Positions 9,392 through 18,307 of a stretch of DNA of 64,000 nucleotides are shown here, in pieces. Position 1 is the first letter of the stretch; each line of letters begins with the position of its first letter. Both the position numbers and the translations under genes were made by a program. The DNA comes from Aliidiomarina haloalkalitolerans. Its GTDB lineage: Bacteria; Pseudomonadota; Gammaproteobacteria; Enterobacterales; Alteromonadaceae. The stretch lies in the NCBI RefSeq assembly GCF_003987315.1, contig NZ_PIPI01000010.1, forward strand, positions 28,500-92,499. The letters run 5' to 3'. Under the pieces are notes generated by a model. The model saw only the letters and a list, made by a program, of their open reading frames with translations, had not been told where the DNA came from and did no database searches.

Positions 9392-10954
9392 ATGACCGCA
9401 TTCACCGTGCAACATTCTCTTTTCGACTTAGGCTCGTTCTTTACTCAACCGGCCTCACCGAAAGCAGTACAAGCACCCCAGTGGATTGCGTTCAATCAGA
9501 CGCTCGCTGAACAATTACAATTGCCTGCTGAATTGCACGCGACTCAAACTGGGCTCAGTGTTTGGTCGGGTAATCACGTGCCAGAATGGGCAAAACCGCG
9601 CGCACATGCCTATGCGGGGCATCAGTTTGGTAATCTCGTGCCACAACTTGGTGATGGCCGTGCGCTGCTCCTCGCTGAAATCATTGATAAACATGGTAAG
9701 CATTGGGATGTTCAGCTGAAAGGGGCTGGGCCTACTCCGTTTTCGCGGGGCGGTGATGGTCGCTCAGCAATTGGTCCGGTGTTACGTGAATATCTGCTTA
9801 GTGAAAGCATGTTTGTCCTGGGAGTGCCGACCACCCGGGCGCTGGCTGCCGTCGCCAGTGGCGAATTGGTTTTTCGTGACCAAGGTGGCGTTCCGGGCGC
9901 AGTATTTACCCGCGTTGCGAGCAGTCATTTGCGCATTGGTAGCTTTCAGTTTGCCTCGTTGCACGGTGGTGCTGAGAAAGTTAAACAGCTCGCTGACTAT
10001 GCCATTGCCCGCCACTATCCGGAACTTCAAGACCGCACAGGAATCGAGCGCTACCTCGCCTTTTTACATGCGGTCGCCATGAAGCAAGCCGAGTTGATCA
10101 GTCAGTGGCTGCGCGTCGGCTTTATTCACGGGGTAATGAACACCGACAACACGTCAATTTGCGGCGAAACCATCGATTACGGCCCTGCGGCGTTTCTCGA
10201 CAGCTATCATCCGCAAAAAGTCTTTAGCTCGATTGACCGCCGGGGACGTTATGCCTTTAGCAGTCAACCTGCGATCGCCCAATGGAACCTCGCGCGCTTG
10301 GCGGAGTGCCTTTTGCCGTTGCTCACCGTTGCGCCAGAAAGTAATGACGAAGCCAGCGCAAAGGCAGCGCGTGAAAACGCCATTGCCGTTGCGACCCGTG
10401 TCTTAGATGAGTATTCGGCGCGTGCACAAGCACTATGGCTTAGTACGATGGCAAGCAAGATGGGTATTGAACACGCACAGGCTGAAGACGACACATTGAT
10501 TCAAGATTTTCTCGTTGTATTGCAAACCCATGACGTCGACTACACTCAGGCATTCTGGCAACTTGCCAATGAACTTATCGAAAACTCTGGAGAATCTGCA
10601 TCGGGGGAGTCTGTACTCGTCGAACCAACTGCGCCAGCCGCCAGCCTCTTTGCCAAGCCGGATGATTACCTCGCTTGGCGCCAGCGCTGGTTGCAGCGAC
10701 TCAGCGATAATCAGCGTTCAGTGCACGACACCGTCAATGCCATGCGCAGCGTAAATCCCGCACTCATTCCGCGCAATCATCGCATTGCCGAAGCGATTAC
10801 CGAAGTTGAGGAAAGCGGCAGTCTAAAGCGTTTCTACACCCTGCTTAATGCGTGGAAAACACCCTATCACATGCCAACCAGCGAGCTAGAACTTGAACTC
10901 TATCAGGCTCCGTCCAAAGCCGAGGAAGTACAACGAACCTTTTGTGGGACTTAA
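9392..10954 (+). CDS. selO: Protein adenylyltransferase SelO (YdiU/UPF0061)
   Basis: Pseudokinase-fold enzyme that transfers AMP from ATP to Ser/Thr/Tyr of target proteins, linked in bacteria to redox stress. The 520-aa frame from the ATG at 9392 carries the conserved blocks YAGHQFG, QLKGAGPTPFSR, DGRSA, REYL and GFIHGVMNTDN, and it ends in RTFCGT. The Cys near the C-terminus sits where eukaryotic SelO has selenocysteine. GGAG precedes this ATG; an upstream in-frame ATG at 9284 would overlap the exaC promoter region and is less likely. It is divergent from exaC (121-bp gap) and convergent with a LuxR-type regulator (11-bp gap). It is slightly longer than the E. coli protein (478 aa). Confidence 0.92.
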   Translation: MTAFTVQHSLFDLGSFFTQPASPKAVQAPQWIAFNQTLAEQLQLPAELHATQTGLSVWSGNHVPEWAKPRAHAYAGHQFGNLVPQLGDGRALLLAEIIDKHGKHWDVQLKGAGPTPFSRGGDGRSAIGPVLREYLLSESMFVLGVPTTRALAAVASGELVFRDQGGVPGAVFTRVASSHLRIGSFQFASLHGGAEKVKQLADYAIARHYPELQDRTGIERYLAFLHAVAMKQAELISQWLRVGFIHGVMNTDNTSICGETIDYGPAAFLDSYHPQKVFSSIDRRGRYAFSSQPAIAQWNLARLAECLLPLLTVAPESNDEASAKAARENAIAVATRVLDEYSARAQALWLSTMASKMGIEHAQAEDDTLIQDFLVVLQTHDVDYTQAFWQLANELIENSGESASGESVLVEPTAPAASLFAKPDDYLAWRQRWLQRLSDNQRSVHDTVNAMRSVNPALIPRNHRIAEAITEVEESGSLKRFYTLLNAWKTPYHMPTSELELELYQAPSKAEEVQRTFCGT

Positions 10955-10965
10955 AGGTCTAGCTC

Positions 10966-11619
10966 TTAAGTTTCTGCTTCAGGCGGTGAAAGCTGCAGGC
11001 GCTCGGCTAACAGTACCGCTTGGGTGCGGCTGTATACGTCGAGCTTACGGAAAATTGCCGTCATGTGGGCCTTCACGGTCGCTTCGGTAATGCCAAGTTG
11101 ATAGGCGATCTGCTTATTCAGTAAGCCTTCGTGCACGTAATACAGCACCCGATACTGTTGTGGGGTTAAATCGGCCACTTTCTCGGCGAGCTCTTTGTCC
11201 TCTTGGCTGACATCAACGATTTGTTCAGCCATGCCCTCCGGCAACCATTCATCGCCATCGAGAATTGCAGCAATTGCATTCGCAATGTCGGCCGACGAAA
11301 GTGATTTTGGAATAAAACCGAGCGCACCGAAGCCCATGCAGCGTGAAATTACCTGCAAGTCTTCCGACCCAGAAATCACTGCTACCGGTAACAATGGATA
11401 GTCGTTGCGAATGCGGATTAAGCCATAAAGGTCGCCAGCGCCGGGCATATGTAAGTCGAGCAACAACAAGTCAATGTCGTCGTCTTGGCTTAAAGCGTCA
11501 AGAGTCGAGTCGAGGGTATCGGCCTCGCGAATATCGAGGTCGGCAAAATGACTCGCGAGGGCCCCCTGCAGGGCCTCGCGAAATAACGGATGATCATCAG
11601 CAATTAGTAATCGGGTCAT
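10966..11619 (-). CDS. Second LuxR/NarL-family response regulator, downstream of acs
   Basis: Response regulator of 217 aa with an N-terminal receiver (IADDHP, phospho-acceptor Asp55 in LLLDLHMPG, Lys in IPKSLS). A C-terminal LuxR helix-turn-helix follows (LNKQIAYQLGITEATVKAHM). It is a diverged paralogue of the regulator at 3676-4344. It starts 40 bp after the acs stop on the same strand, so it is probably read through from acs. The spacer holds a 7-bp stem hairpin (11632-11654), and no good Shine-Dalgarno precedes the ATG, which suggests low or controlled translation. No kinase is adjacent. It could receive phosphate from CrbS-like or NahK-like kinases, but that is inference. Confidence 0.8.
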   Translation of the reverse strand: MTRLLIADDHPLFREALQGALASHFADLDIREADTLDSTLDALSQDDDIDLLLLDLHMPGAGDLYGLIRIRNDYPLLPVAVISGSEDLQVISRCMGFGALGFIPKSLSSADIANAIAAILDGDEWLPEGMAEQIVDVSQEDKELAEKVADLTPQQYRVLYYVHEGLLNKQIAYQLGITEATVKAHMTAIFRKLDVYSRTQAVLLAERLQLSPPEAET

Positions 11620-11631
11620 AGCACTTTTTGT

Positions 11632-11654
11632 GGAAGCGCTACGTGGTCGCTTCC
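11632..11654 (-). other. Hairpin in the acs / response-regulator spacer
   Basis: GGAAGCG and CGCTTCC enclose a 9-nt loop between the acs stop and the regulator start. There is no T run after it on the minus strand, so it is not a canonical terminator. It could act as an attenuator or a 3'-end stabiliser that lowers expression of the regulator relative to acs. Confidence 0.5.
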
Positions 11655-11659
11655 TATCC

Positions 11660-13603
11660 TTAGCGGTTTAATCGATTCTCAATTAACGAATCTACCACAC
11701 TCGGATCGGCGAGCGTAGAGGTATCACCCAAATTACTGTACTCATTGCTGGCAATTTTGCGCAGGATACGACGCATAATCTTACCAGAGCGAGTTTTTGG
11801 TAGGCCTGGAGCCCACTGAATATGGTCTGGTGTCGCAATCGGGCTAAGCTCTTTACGAACCCACTGCACTAATGTTTTGCGCAGCTCGTCATTCGCTTCA
11901 ACGCCATCGACCACAGTCACATAAACATAAATACCTTGGCCTTTCAGGTCATGCGGGTAACCGACTACGGCAGCTTCCGCAACTGCTTCATGAGCAACCA
12001 ATGCGCTTTCAATTTCCGCTGTACCAAGGCGATGCCCTGACACGTTCAGCACATCGTCGACACGACCAGTAATCCAGAAATGACCATCTTCATCAACACG
12101 TGCACCGTCACCGGTGAAATACACGTTCTTGTAGGTGCTGAAGTAGGTCTGCTCAAAGCGCTCATGGTCGTTCCATAACGTGCGTGCCTGACCTGGCCAT
12201 GAGTCTTCGATAATCAAGTTGCCTTCCGTCGCGCCAGTAAGCTTTTTGCCCTCGTTATCGACTAACGCCGGCTTCACACCGAAGAACGGTAACATTGCCG
12301 AACCTGGCTTCATATCGGTTGCCGCCGGGAACGGTGCAATCAGAATACCGCCCGTCTCAGTTTGCCACCAAGTATCAACAATCGGGCATTTGCTGTTACC
12401 GATAATCTTGTAATACCACTCCCACGCTTCTGGGTTAATTGGCTCACCCACCGAGCCCATAATCCGCAGCGAGTCGCGTTTACTACCTTTCGCTGCAGCA
12501 TCACCTTTGGCCATCAAGGCACGAATCGCAGTCGGTGCGGTATACAGGATATTCACTTGATGCTTATCGACCACCTTACCAATGCGCGACACGTCCGGAT
12601 AAGTTGGCACACCTTCAAACATAAGCGTGGTGGTGCCGTTTGCGAGCGGGCCGTAAACAATATAGCTGTGACCGGTAATCCAACCCACATCGGCCGCACA
12701 CCAGTAAACGTCGTCTTCTTTAATATCGAAGACATATTCGTGCGTCATCGACGCATACACCATGTAACCACCGGTGGTATGCACGACGCCTTTTGGCTTG
12801 CCGGTTGACCCCGAGGTGTAAAGAATAAATAGTGGATCTTCGGCTTGCATCACTTCCGGTGGACAGTCGGCGTCACAATCGCCAATCAATTCGTGCCACC
12901 AAACATCACGACCAGCGTGCATGTCAAAATCAACGTCGGTGTGCTTCAGAACAACCACGTGCTCAATGGTTGGGCAGGCGTCGCCGCTTAAGGCTTCGTC
13001 GACGTTTGGCTTTAAAGCAACGCCTTTACCGCCACGACGGCCTTCGTTTGAGGTGATAATCACTTTCGCACCACAGTCATTCACTCGGTCTGCAATCGCG
13101 TGCGGCGAGAAGCCAGCAAAAATCACCGAATGCACCGCACCTAAGCGGGCGCAAGCAAGCATGGCATAGGCCGCTTCGGGTACCATCGGCATATAAATAG
13201 CGACGCGGTCGCCTTTCTTCACACCGAGTTTCTTCAGACCGTTAGCAAAACGCGCCACTTCTTCATGGAGTTCACGGAAAGTAATGTGCTTTTGCACATC
13301 GACTTCGTCACCTTCCCAAATGATTGCGGTCTTGTCGCCGCGCTCACTCAAGTGACGATCAACACAGTTATAGCAAGCGTTTAGGGTGCCGTCGGCATAC
13401 CACTGAATGTCTAGCTCGCCCGGCGCAAAGTTAGTTTTCTTAACTTGGCTATAAGGGCTGAACCAGCTAATGCGCTTACCTTCTTCTGCCCAAAACGCTT
13501 CTGGGTCAGCAATGGACTGCTGATACTTCTCCGCATAAGTTTGCGGATTCAGCCGTGCAGATGCTTTCACTGCTTCAGGCATTGGATAACTCAGTGCTGA
13601 CAT
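11660..13603 (-). CDS. acs: Acetyl-CoA synthetase (AMP-forming)
   Basis: Activates acetate to acetyl-CoA through acetyl-AMP in the cytoplasm. The 647-aa length is standard. Visible motifs include the adenylation P-loop-like [12 protein letters not shown], the WWQTETGG block, and the C-terminal lid [11 protein letters not shown] with Lys608, the residue acetylated to inactivate Acs in other bacteria. AGGAGG lies 8 nt before the ATG, a strong ribosome site. The upstream gap of 186 bp is shared with a divergent porin gene and holds a TAGAC-N4-GTCTA palindrome. Location near crbS/crbR and exaC fits the known control of acs by CrbS/R. The LuxR-type regulator downstream is probably in the same transcript. 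Confidence 0.97.
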   Translation of the reverse strand: MSALSYPMPEAVKASARLNPQTYAEKYQQSIADPEAFWAEEGKRISWFSPYSQVKKTNFAPGELDIQWYADGTLNACYNCVDRHLSERGDKTAIIWEGDEVDVQKHITFRELHEEVARFANGLKKLGVKKGDRVAIYMPMVPEAAYAMLACARLGAVHSVIFAGFSPHAIADRVNDCGAKVIITSNEGRRGGKGVALKPNVDEALSGDACPTIEHVVVLKHTDVDFDMHAGRDVWWHELIGDCDADCPPEVMQAEDPLFILYTSGSTGKPKGVVHTTGGYMVYASMTHEYVFDIKEDDVYWCAADVGWITGHSYIVYGPLANGTTTLMFEGVPTYPDVSRIGKVVDKHQVNILYTAPTAIRALMAKGDAAAKGSKRDSLRIMGSVGEPINPEAWEWYYKIIGNSKCPIVDTWWQTETGGILIAPFPAATDMKPGSAMLPFFGVKPALVDNEGKKLTGATEGNLIIEDSWPGQARTLWNDHERFEQTYFSTYKNVYFTGDGARVDEDGHFWITGRVDDVLNVSGHRLGTAEIESALVAHEAVAEAAVVGYPHDLKGQGIYVYVTVVDGVEANDELRKTLVQWVRKELSPIATPDHIQWAPGLPKTRSGKIMRRILRKIASNEYSNLGDTSTLADPSVVDSLIENRLNR

Positions 13604-13663
13604 ATTTCATTCCTCCTAAATTTTATAGCCCCATTTGTACTGATTTCGCTGGCTGAAACCTAT

Positions 13664-13677
13664 TAGACCATAGTCTA
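13664..13677. promoter_or_regulatory. Palindrome in the acs-porin divergent promoter region
   Basis: TAGAC and GTCTA arms are separated by four bases, 61 bp upstream of the acs start and 113 bp upstream of the porin start. The symmetric site is of the size bound by a dimeric LuxR-type regulator. Its role as a CrbR or paralogue operator is inference; I see no second clear copy in the exaC or nosP upstream regions. Confidence 0.35.
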
Positions 13678-13789
13678 GATTGACCCAATGCGCATCTTCC
13701 CGAATGCTTAAAAGCACGCACAAACAGCAGTAGCTGTGCACTCAAGGCCAGTTCAGAGCCGTTAATGAATACATGATGAGGAAGCTGAC

Positions 13790-14950
13790 ATGCAAGGTTT
13801 TAACAAAGCGCTGACCGCAACCGCAGTCGCCGCAGCAATCAGCGCTGGTAGCTTAGTCACGATTGCGAACGCAAGTGCTGAAACTGAATTTAGTTACGGT
13901 GGTTACATCAAGCTCGACGCCATGATCACCCGCACAGACAGTGGCTCTTTGCCATCTGGCAGTATCGGTCGGGACTTCTACATTCCAGGCTTAACCCCCA
14001 TTGGTGGCGACAGTAATACTTACACAGACTTCCATGCTCGGGATACTCGTTTCTACTTCCGTGCCAACCAAACGTTGGAGAACGGTGAGACCATTTCAGG
14101 CTATGTTGAGTTCGATTTTCTCGGCACCCCAGGTGGCGACAAACGCGTAACCAACTCCTATTCACCACGGGTTCGTCACGCCTATATTCAGTATAAAAAT
14201 TGGCTTGCAGGTCAGTTCTGGAGTAACTTCCAAGACACCGCAATCATCCCTGAAGCCGTTGATTTTGTTGGTGCGCCAGACGGGATTGTCTTTAACCGTC
14301 AACCACAAATTCGGTACAGCAATAATGGCTTCTCCGTGTCCGTTGAAGCACCAGAAACCACAGTAACACCGAACCTCGGTGGTACTGCTCGGGTAACGAC
14401 CGGTGACACAGCAATGCCAGATTTGACCGCTCGCTACCAAAACAAAGTCGACAATATTCATTACAGTGTCGCCGGTATTTACCGTCGCCTTGAATACCGT
14501 CAGGACGGTGTCGACAGCACCGAAACCGGCTGGGGCGTGAACTTAACCACCAAAATTGACATCGGCCCACATGATATTCGTGCAGGCTTTGTCCATGGCG
14601 AAGGTATCGGTCGCTATGTTGGTATTAACTCGGTGAACGACGCTGTTGTCAATGAGGCTCTCAACTTGGACGCGCTCGGTTACACCGGGGTGACGCTGGC
14701 GTACCGTCATGTTTGGAGCGAACAGTACCGCACGAACCTGATTTTTGCGCGCGGCCGCTTTGAAGATAAACGCGAACTAACTGGCTTGAATGCCAATGAC
14801 CACACGCAACGCATTGCTGCCAACCTCATGTATCAAGCCAATGAGCGCATGGTTGTCGGTTTCGAAGTTAGCCGTGCAACCCGTGAATTACTTTCGGGTC
14901 AAGACGGTAACCTCGACCGCATTCAGGTGAGTGTGCAGTACGCATTCTAA
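13790..14950 (+). CDS. Outer-membrane porin, DcaP-like
   Basis: The protein has 386 aa with a clear signal peptide (about 1-30, ending near ANASAET). A beta-barrel pattern of alternating residues follows, with a terminal aromatic (QYAF), typical for outer-membrane proteins inserted by Bam. The opening FSYGGYIKLDAMITR and the RDFYIPG stretch resemble DcaP-family trimeric porins, which take up organic acids and similar small substrates. GAGG lies before the ATG. It is divergent from acs across a 186-bp gap with a shared palindrome, so carboxylate uptake together with acetate activation is a reasonable guess. The substrate cannot be read from the sequence. Confidence 0.8.
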   Translation: MQGFNKALTATAVAAAISAGSLVTIANASAETEFSYGGYIKLDAMITRTDSGSLPSGSIGRDFYIPGLTPIGGDSNTYTDFHARDTRFYFRANQTLENGETISGYVEFDFLGTPGGDKRVTNSYSPRVRHAYIQYKNWLAGQFWSNFQDTAIIPEAVDFVGAPDGIVFNRQPQIRYSNNGFSVSVEAPETTVTPNLGGTARVTTGDTAMPDLTARYQNKVDNIHYSVAGIYRRLEYRQDGVDSTETGWGVNLTTKIDIGPHDIRAGFVHGEGIGRYVGINSVNDAVVNEALNLDALGYTGVTLAYRHVWSEQYRTNLIFARGRFEDKRELTGLNANDHTQRIAANLMYQANERMVVGFEVSRATRELLSGQDGNLDRIQVSVQYAF

Positions 14951-14996
14951 GCGCACGCACAGCAAGATAGCTGCCCCCCCAAGGAAAATTTGTTAC

Positions 14997-15040
14997 ACTC
15001 CGACGTTCAGTTTGCAGTTAATGAACGTCGGAGTTTTTTT
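14997..15040 (+). terminator. Strong terminator-like hairpin that contains the RBS of the next gene
   Basis: A perfect 13-bp stem (14997-15009 with 15022-15034) has a 12-nt loop and is followed by seven T ending one base before the ATG at 15041. It is a canonical rho-independent terminator for the porin gene. Its 3' stem also supplies the only GGAG available as Shine-Dalgarno for the Smr gene, seven bases before its ATG. A possible extended -10 (TGTTACACT, 14991-14999) just upstream would put the whole hairpin in the Smr gene's 5' leader. Confidence 0.85.
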
Positions 15041-15643
15041 ATGGCTGAGTCAAATTCGAACGACAAAAATGACGAGTTAGCGCTGTTTCAAGAGCTCATG
15101 CAGGACGTCAAACCGCTAACAAAACCCGACACCGTCGCCGTCGAACGCAGTGCCTTAAGTGCCGAACAACAAGCCGCCCGACGCGCCGCCGCCATGGCCG
15201 AGGCCGAAGCGGAAGAAGCCGCAGCCTTGAGCGAGCAAGTGCGTGATTGGATACTACCGAACGACCCCATTGAATGGCGCCTCGACGGCATTCAAGACGG
15301 TGTATTTCGCCAACTCAAGCGCGGCCAATACGAACCTCAAGCGACGTTAAACTTGAATAATATGCGAGTGAGCGAAGCTCGGGTTGAAATCACTCGGTTT
15401 ATCAAGGATTGTTACCGCACTGGGGTACGCACGGCTTTGGTTATTCATGGTATTGGCTTAAAAAGCCAACCCCGTCCGGGCTTATTAAAAAGCTTAGTCA
15501 ACCAATGGCTGCCAGACATTGAAAACGTTTTAGCCTTTCACACGGCACAAAAATATCACGGTGGCATGGGCGCAACCTATGTCATGATTCGGAAAAATCA
15601 AAGTGTTAAACTAGCGACCAAAGAACAAAATCGGAAACGGTAA
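15041..15643 (+). CDS. Smr-domain protein (SmrA/YdaL-like putative endonuclease)
   Basis: 200-aa cytoplasmic protein with an N-terminal charged and Ala/Glu-rich part (about 1-75) and a C-terminal Smr domain (about 85-180). The Smr domain has LNLNNMRVSEARVEITRF, the TALVIHGIGLK stretch (the HGxG-type motif) and a late GGMGATYVMI block. Smr domains of this type have nicking endonuclease or RNA-cleaving activity in relatives; the actual substrate here is unknown. The ATG at 15041 is chosen because the Smr homologues start with a short acidic N-terminus. An upstream in-frame ATG at 14990 lies inside the terminator hairpin. Translation must start immediately after that hairpin. Confidence 0.85.
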   Translation: MAESNSNDKNDELALFQELMQDVKPLTKPDTVAVERSALSAEQQAARRAAAMAEAEAEEAAALSEQVRDWILPNDPIEWRLDGIQDGVFRQLKRGQYEPQATLNLNNMRVSEARVEITRFIKDCYRTGVRTALVIHGIGLKSQPRPGLLKSLVNQWLPDIENVLAFHTAQKYHGGMGATYVMIRKNQSVKLATKEQNRKR

Positions 15644-15689
15644 AGCACACGCCCATCGGCTGCTGCAGTCAGTAAAACAGGAACACACT

Positions 15690-17054
15690 ATGCGTATTTG
15701 GCAAAAAATAACTCATTTTTCACTCATTGCTGTTTTGGCAACCTCACTCAGTGCTTGGGCCCCAAGCGCTTATGCGGATGACAGCAACACCGAGCAGCCG
15801 CAGCGAATTATTCTCGTTATCGCAGACGGCATGGGCTTTCCTTATTTGACCGCTTATCGTTACTTTAAAGACGGGCGCAATTACACCCGTGCTAGCGATA
15901 TTGACCCAACAATTTTTGACCAATACCTAGTTGGCGCGGCTAGCACCTATCCGGCCGACGACACGCTGGTAACCGACTCTGCTGCCAGTGCTACAGCACT
16001 TGCCACCGGGATTAAAACTTACAACGGTGCCATTTCAGTTGACGCCGACGGTAATCCGCTCAAAACCATGATGCAAATTAGTCGTGAAAACGGCTGGTTA
16101 ACCGGTGCCATTGCAACGACTCGCGTTACTCACGCAACGCCTGCTGCTTTCTATACGCACGTTCCGTCACGCCGCATGGAAGATGAAATTGCCGACCAAT
16201 TCGCAACCTTAGACGAAAACGGTCAACCGGTATTCGACTTGTTGCTTGGTAGTGGCCGCAAGCACTTTGTGCGGACCGACGAGGACGGCAATGAAATTAA
16301 TCATTTAACTACGCTGACCAACGCTGGCGTGCGTGTCGTATCGACTTATGAAGAACTTCATGCCCAACAGCGCCTGCCGGTTCTGGGCTTGTTCTTCGAC
16401 GACGCTTTTCCGTACGTGATTGACGATGAAATGCGTTTAGAGCAACTCTCACGCCACGGCCTACGTTTGCTCGACCATGCAGAACAACCTTACGTGGTGA
16501 TGATTGAAGCTTCGATGGTTGATTGGTGTGGTCACGCCAATGACATCGCTTGCGCCATGCGCGAAATGGAAGAGCTTGACCATTTAATGCAGTTTTTAGA
16601 AACCTATGCCAATGAAAACCCAGGCACGCAGGTGCTGCTCACGGCAGACCATTCAACTGGCGGTTTAACCCTTGGTGCCGACGGCAACTATCAATGGCGT
16701 GCAGCTGACGTTGCTCGCATTGGTCGCGGTTTGCGGACCATGGCTGAAGACATGACAAGCATGCCGTTTATCGACTGGGAAGCCTATGTGGAGCAATACT
16801 TGCCATTCCCGCTGACGGTTGATCAACAAAACGCCCTACAAGCCGTTGCGCAAGACACTGGCTCGCGCCATCGTCAACGCATTCAAGATGTCCTTATCGA
16901 CATCGTCCGCTACCACACCAGCACCGGCTGGACCACCGGCGGTCACACTGGCGAAGATGTCCCAGTCATCGCTATCGGCCCTTGGAGCGAACACTTCCGC
17001 GGCTTCCAAGACCAAACCGATATCGCCGACATCATCATCAACTGGCTGCAATAA
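15690..17054 (+). CDS. Secreted alkaline phosphatase (PhoA family)
   Basis: Periplasmic or exported phosphomonoesterase. The 454-aa precursor has a signal peptide (about 1-29, cleaved near SAYADD). Family motifs are visible: the metal-binding ADGMG after the first strand, the nucleophile Ser97 in VTDSAASATALATG, THATPAAF, the ADHSTGGL metal site and the C-terminal TGGHTGEDVP. These give the two-zinc/one-magnesium site of the PhoA fold. AGGAA precedes the ATG. No Pho box was searched for in detail and none is obvious, so regulation is unknown. A long palindromic repeat region begins just after the stop. Confidence 0.93.
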   Translation: MRIWQKITHFSLIAVLATSLSAWAPSAYADDSNTEQPQRIILVIADGMGFPYLTAYRYFKDGRNYTRASDIDPTIFDQYLVGAASTYPADDTLVTDSAASATALATGIKTYNGAISVDADGNPLKTMMQISRENGWLTGAIATTRVTHATPAAFYTHVPSRRMEDEIADQFATLDENGQPVFDLLLGSGRKHFVRTDEDGNEINHLTTLTNAGVRVVSTYEELHAQQRLPVLGLFFDDAFPYVIDDEMRLEQLSRHGLRLLDHAEQPYVVMIEASMVDWCGHANDIACAMREMEELDHLMQFLETYANENPGTQVLLTADHSTGGLTLGADGNYQWRAADVARIGRGLRTMAEDMTSMPFIDWEAYVEQYLPFPLTVDQQNALQAVAQDTGSRHRQRIQDVLIDIVRYHTSTGWTTGGHTGEDVPVIAIGPWSEHFRGFQDQTDIADIIINWLQ

Positions 17055-17064
17055 CCCCAACGCG

Positions 17065-17400
17065 GCTTCGAAGCTCCGTGCTGCGAAGCCGCTTCCGCGG
17101 CGCACCGCCGGCTCGGTCAGAGAGCTTGGTTCAGTTCTGCGAAGCCGCTTCCGCGGCGCACGGCAGCCGATGTCAGAGACGCCGTGAACCCATCCATGGG
17201 GGCTTATATTCGGCATCCATGCCTCATATACTCTGTCATCGGCTGCCGCACACCGCTAGCGCTGGCTTCGAGTACGAAACTCGTTACTCTGACCGAGCTG
17301 AACGTATATCGCTTGCGCTAGCTTCGAACTAAACTCCCTACTCTGACCGCACCGGTCGTAAACCTCTAACACTGGCTTCGAATACGAGACTCGTAATCCT
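17065..17400. repeat. Long palindromic repeat region, copy 1 of the GGA-hairpin family
   Basis: This 443-bp gap between the phosphatase and thioesterase genes is filled by one structure. The conserved 72-nt core is at 17169-17240, with its GGA-loop strand on the minus strand; the minus-strand loops are ATGGAT within GGC/GCC and ATGGAT within CCC/GGG. Flanking CGGCAGCCGATG and CATCGGCTGCCG continue the palindrome. Further out, CTCGGTCAGAG (left) pairs with CTCTGACCGAG (right). The arms are tandemly repeated. CTGCGAAGCCGCTTCCGCGG recurs at 17081 and 17137 (period 56), and the right arm has three degenerate units starting near 17265, 17321 and 17375 (period 54-56). Short open frames across it are by-products. 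Confidence 0.85.
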
Positions 17401-17497
17401 GGCCTACCGTCCAGACGATTAACCAATCTTGACTAGTAACTTGTTTCTGGCACAGCTAGAATTAAACGCGTGTTTAAATTTCTAGGTGAAAGCAAAA

Positions 17498-18301
17498 ATG
17501 AGTGACGTGGTGAAGTTTTCCGAAGTTTTAGCGAGTATTCGACCTGATACAGAGCAAGAATTGGTGTTGCCGGAAGGATGGGCCCAAGGCCGCGCGTTTT
17601 TTGGTGGTTTTTCGGCAGCGATCGCGTTTCAGCATGCAAAGCTTGGTGTTGATGGAGAGCAGCCGATACGTGCGCTAACCATTTCATTTGTTGGTCCGCT
17701 AGAACCTGGCAAAGCGACTTTGCAACGCACCATTTTGCGTGAAGGTAAAAGCGTTACTCAAGTGCGCGTAGAAATCCTCCAAAATGGCGGTGTGCAACTA
17801 AGCGGCTTATTCACGTTTGGCCGTTCACGGCCATCGCAAGTCAGCATCACGGACACCTTACCTGCTGAGGTACCGGGTCGTGAATACGGTTTACCATTTC
17901 CGAAAACGCCCATTCTTCCTGAGTTTGCGCACCACTTCGACTACAGCGTCACAGTCGGTGGTTTACCGTTTAGCAACACCCAGTCGCGTCAATTTGGAGG
18001 TTGGGTACGTTTCTGTAACGAAGACACACCGATCGACGTCGGCCTCTTTCTTGGTCTCGTCGACGCTTGGCCACCTGCGGTACTACCGATGCTGAATCAG
18101 CCGGCACCTGCTAGCTCATTAACATGGACAATCGAGTTCCCAGAATTATTACCGACCCACAAAAAAGCCACCGACTGGTGGCAGTATGTTGCCTATATCG
18201 ACTACGCCGCTGACGGTTACGGCCACACCCATTCCCATGTATGGGACGATGACGGCAACCTCGTCGCCATCAGCCGTCAAACCATCACCGTATTCGCCTA
18301 G
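17498..18301 (+). CDS. Acyl-CoA thioesterase family protein (TesB-like double hotdog)
   Basis: 267-aa cytoplasmic protein resembling the TesB/4HBT_3 type, in which two hotdog folds are joined in one chain. Visible stretches are the N-terminal FGGFSAAIAFQHA, a first-hotdog core ALTISFVGPLEPG and QVRVEILQNGGVQLSG, and a second-hotdog GGWVRFCNEDTPIDVGLFLGLVDAWPPAVL. The likely role is hydrolysis of acyl-CoA thioesters; the chain length is not readable. The ATG at 17498 follows AGGTG at 9 nt; a GTG at 17486 would add four residues. It lies between two copies of the GGA-hairpin repeat and is convergent with purL. Confidence 0.82.
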   Translation: MSDVVKFSEVLASIRPDTEQELVLPEGWAQGRAFFGGFSAAIAFQHAKLGVDGEQPIRALTISFVGPLEPGKATLQRTILREGKSVTQVRVEILQNGGVQLSGLFTFGRSRPSQVSITDTLPAEVPGREYGLPFPKTPILPEFAHHFDYSVTVGGLPFSNTQSRQFGGWVRFCNEDTPIDVGLFLGLVDAWPPAVLPMLNQPAPASSLTWTIEFPELLPTHKKATDWWQYVAYIDYAADGYGHTHSHVWDDDGNLVAISRQTITVFA

Positions 18302-18307
18302 CTGCTT

